Shown: in pieces, positions 61,267-64,000 of the stretch
Numbering within the stretch: position 1 is the first letter of the stretch
Layout: each line of letters starts with the position of its first letter
From: Nibricoccus aquaticus
Lineage (GTDB): Bacteria; Verrucomicrobiota; Verrucomicrobiia; Opitutales; Opitutaceae
Direction of reading: 5' to 3'
NCBI RefSeq assembly: GCF_002310495.1
Contig: NZ_CP023344.1
Coordinates: forward strand, 4,109,501-4,173,500
DNA: 64,000 nucleotides
Notes under the pieces: generated by a model
Databases searched by the model: none
Seen by the model: only the letters and a program-made list of their open reading frames with translations
Told to the model about the DNA's origin: nothing
Position numbers and translations under genes: made by a program

Positions 61267-63084
61267 TTACTTGCCGGATTTGCGGGCTTTTTGGCGCTCG
61301 TTGTTATTCAGGATGCGCTTGCGGAGGCGGAGGCTCTTCGGGGTGACCTCGAGGAGTTCGTCGGCGGCGATGTATTCGATCGCGCGTTCGAGCGACATCT
61401 TGGCGGCCGGGATGAGGCCGGTCGCCACACCGGAGCCTTGCGAGCGGAAGTTGGTGAGGGCTTTTTCACGGACGGCGTTACACGCGATGTCTTCGTTGCG
61501 TGGGTTTTCGCCGACGATCATGCCTTCGTACACTTGCTCGCCGGGGCCGACGAAGAGCTTGCCGCGTTCCTGCACCATCAAGAGGGCGTAGGTCGTGGTC
61601 TCGCCGGCGTCGGTCGCGATGAGCGTGCCGGTGAGGCGGGTGAGCACTTCGCCCGCGTAGGGGCCGTATTCTTTGAAGAGGTGGCTCGTGATGCCGCGGC
61701 CGCTGGTGGCGTTGATCACGTCGATCTCCATGCCGATCAAGCCGCGCGTGGTGATGGTGGCTTCGATCATCGTGGAGTGCGAAAGCTTCTCCATGTTGGT
61801 CAGCTGGCCTTTGCGGTTGGCGAGGTTCTGCATGACGGAGCCGACACACTCGTCGGGAACTTCGACCCAGACGGTCTCGTAGGGCTCGTGGCGCTGACCA
61901 TCGACGATCTTTTCGATAACGGTCGGGCGGGAGACGAGGAGCTCGAAGCCTTCGCGGCGCATGGTCTCGACGAGAACGGCGACCTGCATGGCGCCGCGTG
62001 CTTTGACGTTGAATACGCCAGCGCGGTCAGCGTCTTCGATGTAGATCGAGACGTTGGTCTTGAGCTCGCGCATGAGGCGTTCGCGGAGCTGGCGGGAGGT
62101 GACGAGCTTACCTTCCTGGCCGACGAGCGGGCCGTCGTTGACGGAGAACTGCATCTCCAGCGTGGGCGGATCAATCTGCTGGAAGGGGAGGGCGTGGGCG
62201 TCTTCGCTGACGGCGAGGGTGTCGCCGATGTCGACGTCTTCGAAGCCGGCGAGGCCGATGATGTTACCGGCGTGGGCGGTTTCGACTTCGCGCTGACCGA
62301 GGCCGGTGAACTCAAAAATCTTGGTGATCTTGGCGCGGACTTTTTTGCCACCTTCCGCGTGACGGATGACGAAGGTCGGGTCGCCGACTTTGACGACGCC
62401 GCCGAGGACTTTGCCGACGGCGATACGGCCGACGTAATCGGACCAGTCGATGTTCGACACGAGCATGTGGAAGGGATCTTCCGGCTTGGCGAAGGGTGGC
62501 GGGACGTGGTCGATGATGGTCTGGAAGAGCGGGGTCATGTCCTTCTTCTCTTCGCCGAGCTTGTACATCATGTAGCCGTCGCGGCCGGAGCCGTAAACGA
62601 CGGGGGCGTCGAACTGTTCTTCGGTCGCGTTGAGCTCCATGAGGAGTTCGAGGACCTTGTCGTACATTTTGGCCGGGTCGGCGTTGTCGCGGTCGATCTT
62701 GTTGATGACGATGACGACCTTGAGGCCGTGGGCGAGGGCCTTGCGGAGCACGAAACGGGTCTGGGCCTGGGGACCGTCGTAGGCGTCGATGACGAGGAGA
62801 ACGCCGTCGACCATGCGGAGGGCGCGTTCGACTTCGCCGCCGAAGTCGGCGTGGCCGGGGGTGTCGAGAATGTTGACGATCTTACCCTTCCAGTGGACGG
62901 AGGTGTTCTTGGCCTTGATCGTGATGCCCTTTTCCTTTTCGAGGTCCATGGAGTCCATGGCGCGGACTTCGACGGCCTGGTTGGCGCGGTACACGCCACC
63001 TTCTTTGAGGAGCTGGTCGACGAGGGTGGTTTTACCGTGGTCGACGTGAGCGATGATGGCGATGTTGCGGATGTTCTGGTTCAT
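61267..63084 (-). CDS. typA: Ribosome-binding GTPase TypA/BipA
   Basis: The 605-residue translation GTPase helps ribosome assembly and stress response. The G1 motif is AHVDHGKTTL, switch II region LDTPGHADFGGEVER, G4 VINKIDRDNADP. Domains III and V follow with TLEMQFSVNDGPLVGQEG and the TypA-specific C-terminal domain, ending in a Lys/Arg-rich tail. The ATG at 63084 gives the standard N-terminus (MNQNIRNIAII); the frame is open further upstream. It is a single-gene unit. Confidence 0.97.
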   Translation of the reverse strand: MNQNIRNIAIIAHVDHGKTTLVDQLLKEGGVYRANQAVEVRAMDSMDLEKEKGITIKAKNTSVHWKGKIVNILDTPGHADFGGEVERALRMVDGVLLVIDAYDGPQAQTRFVLRKALAHGLKVVIVINKIDRDNADPAKMYDKVLELLMELNATEEQFDAPVVYGSGRDGYMMYKLGEEKKDMTPLFQTIIDHVPPPFAKPEDPFHMLVSNIDWSDYVGRIAVGKVLGGVVKVGDPTFVIRHAEGGKKVRAKITKIFEFTGLGQREVETAHAGNIIGLAGFEDVDIGDTLAVSEDAHALPFQQIDPPTLEMQFSVNDGPLVGQEGKLVTSRQLRERLMRELKTNVSIYIEDADRAGVFNVKARGAMQVAVLVETMRREGFELLVSRPTVIEKIVDGQRHEPYETVWVEVPDECVGSVMQNLANRKGQLTNMEKLSHSTMIEATITTRGLIGMEIDVINATSGRGITSHLFKEYGPYAGEVLTRLTGTLIATDAGETTTYALLMVQERGKLFVGPGEQVYEGMIVGENPRNEDIACNAVREKALTNFRSQGSGVATGLIPAAKMSLERAIEYIAADELLEVTPKSLRLRKRILNNNERQKARKSGK

Positions 63085-63434
63085 AGCGCGTAGGGCGTTC
63101 GGATCTTTGGAAAAGGTCAGAACGTGCGGAGCGGGCTGGGGCTTGGCAAGGCCGAAGGCGGGGAGTTGCGATAAGGTGACGGAAGAGGGCAGATGCCAGA
63201 GGGCCAAATGCCGGAGGAGCTAAGGGCCGAGGGGCAAGCCGGACGGAAGTTTACCGCAGAGAGCGCGGAGGACGCGGAGACAGGAAAACTGAAGAGGCGG
63301 AATTTTTGGACAGGATTAACGGGATTAAGAGGATTGGGGAGGCGGAGGCGCAGTCGCGTGAAGGGAGCGGTGGACGCGAAGGCCGGAAATTTAACCGCAG
63401 AGATCGCGGAGATCGCAGAGGGATGCGAGGTGGG
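63085..63434. other. 350-bp intergenic region rich in phrase repeats
   Basis: Between typA and the phosphotransferase gene lie three phrases with units at about 9-nt spacing: CGCGGAG-type (63251-63284), GGATTAA-type (63311-63338) and CGCAGAG-type (63391-63421). No gene can be supported here. Confidence 0.65.
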
Positions 63435-64000
63435 TTAGGCGGAGGGCGTTTGCGCGAGGGCGCGGCGGGCGCGGTTGAAGATCGTGATAACGAGGAGGGC
63501 GATCATCGCGGGCTGGGCGATTTGCTGCCAGGTGCCGGGGACGACGCCGAGGCCGAGGAGGAGGGCGGCGAGGCCGAAGAGGAAGGCGCGGTCGCTCTTG
63601 CCCATCGGGCCGTCGTAGCGGCGGGTGGCGCCGATCTGGATGGCGACGACGCCGGTCATTTCGCTGACGATGGCGAGGATGACGATGAGGACGATCTGGA
63701 GCGGATCGAAGCCGGGGACGAGGGCGAAGGGGAGGTAGAGGGCGGTGTCGGCGATGACGTCGCCGATTTCGTTGAGGACGGCGCCGAGGCGGGATTTCTG
63801 GGCGTGCTCGCGGGCCAACATGCCGTCGATGGCGTTGAGCGCCATGCGTACGAAGAGGAAGGCGGGAACGACGAGGAGCGGCCAGCGGGCGGTGGGTTGC
63901 CAGGCGAGGCACGAGCCGGTGGCGATGGAGAGAGCGGCGGCGAGGACGGTGATCTGGTTGGCGGTGACGCCGGCGCGAAAGAGGGCGCGCGTGAGCGGGC
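63435..64000 (-). CDS. CDP-alcohol phosphotransferase family (YnbA-like), partial
   Basis: The frame is open to the window end, so the start is outside. The visible 188 residues contain the family motif region MALNAIDGMLAREHAQK followed by SRLGAVLNEIGDVIAD. In the standard DxxDGxxAR...GxxxDxxxD motif the first and third aspartates are replaced by Asn here, as I recall for E. coli YnbA. The following ALYLPFALVPG and GPMGKSDRAFLFG segments also fit YnbA. It should be an inner-membrane enzyme that joins a CDP-activated lipid or alcohol to an acceptor; the substrates are unknown. Confidence 0.87.
   Translation of the reverse strand, partial: PLTRALFRAGVTANQITVLAAALSIATGSCLAWQPTARWPLLVVPAFLFVRMALNAIDGMLAREHAQKSRLGAVLNEIGDVIADTALYLPFALVPGFDPLQIVLIVILAIVSEMTGVVAIQIGATRRYDGPMGKSDRAFLFGLAALLLGLGVVPGTWQQIAQPAMIALLVITIFNRARRALAQTPSA

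Noticed and set aside
61291-63093. 600-codon open frame on the + strand
   Set aside because: It is antisense to typA, which has every family motif; the + frame has no recognisable domain.
1-64000. CRISPR array, rRNA, tmRNA or riboswitch
   Set aside because: I looked for regular direct repeats with unique spacers and for the conserved cores of these RNAs and saw none; the phrase repeats are too short and lack spacers.

Overview
The window reads as chromosomal DNA of a Gram-negative, G+C-rich member of Verrucomicrobiota, most likely Opitutales/Opitutaceae. The reasons are a carboxypeptidase-regulatory-domain TonB receptor heading a carbohydrate locus, a PEP-CTERM protein built of autotransporter-type strand repeats, a DUF1501/DUF1800 secretion-type pair, several ECF sigma/anti-sigma cassettes, LpxK (so lipid A) and many short phrase-like intergenic repeats. 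The lineage is an inference from gene content; no rRNA is present.

Layout. 1-13761 (+): a polysaccharide-utilisation locus with the 3' end of a GH4 glycosidase, a TonB-dependent receptor, a PL8 lyase with the full chondroitinase-AC-type catalytic set, a D-2-hydroxyacid dehydrogenase, an MFS sugar transporter, an acetyl-esterase-like hydrolase, a GH2 enzyme, a ThuA-like protein and a GH43-like protein. The last five genes are tightly packed or overlapping. A LacI-type palindrome lies before the receptor gene and a terminator separates receptor from lyase. 13899-15324 (-): a small unknown gene and a broken type I specificity gene (hsdS), next to tRNA-Lys(UUU). 15823-29573: an ECF sigma/anti-sigma pair, ruvA-dapB-dapA, a PilT/PilU ATPase, prfB with its programmed +1 frameshift, a second sigma cassette, a TPR protein, a class V aminotransferase, panD and lpxK. 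29636-41447: housekeeping and envelope genes (M29 aminopeptidase, adenosine deaminase-like, RluD-like, an oligopeptidase B-like protein with a signal peptide, rsmA, trpC, mazG, xerC). 41508-49538: surface and secreted proteins (PEP-CTERM, DUF1501, DUF1800) and a third sigma cassette. 49765-56617: alr, tsaB and small conserved proteins. 56735-61131 (-): a visibly more A+T-rich island. 61267-64000 (-): typA and a YnbA-like CDP-alcohol phosphotransferase cut by the window end.

The most interesting region is the island at 56735-61131. It encodes, in transcription order, an HNH-type zinc nuclease, a C5-cytosine methyltransferase, a GHKL (MORC/Hsp90/MutL-like) ATPase whose C-terminus reads as a bacterial TIR domain with its catalytic glutamate, and a Vsr endonuclease. 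It looks like a modification-linked defence system in which a GHKL sensor controls a TIR effector. I know of MORC-like ATPases in restriction-modification neighbourhoods, but not of a characterised system with this TIR fusion.

A second unexplained signal is a family of short intergenic phrases. Three or four degenerate copies of a roughly 9-nt unit recur in at least ten intergenic places with different wording but the same period, and in three places they face each other as inverted pairs bounding 116-205 bp elements.
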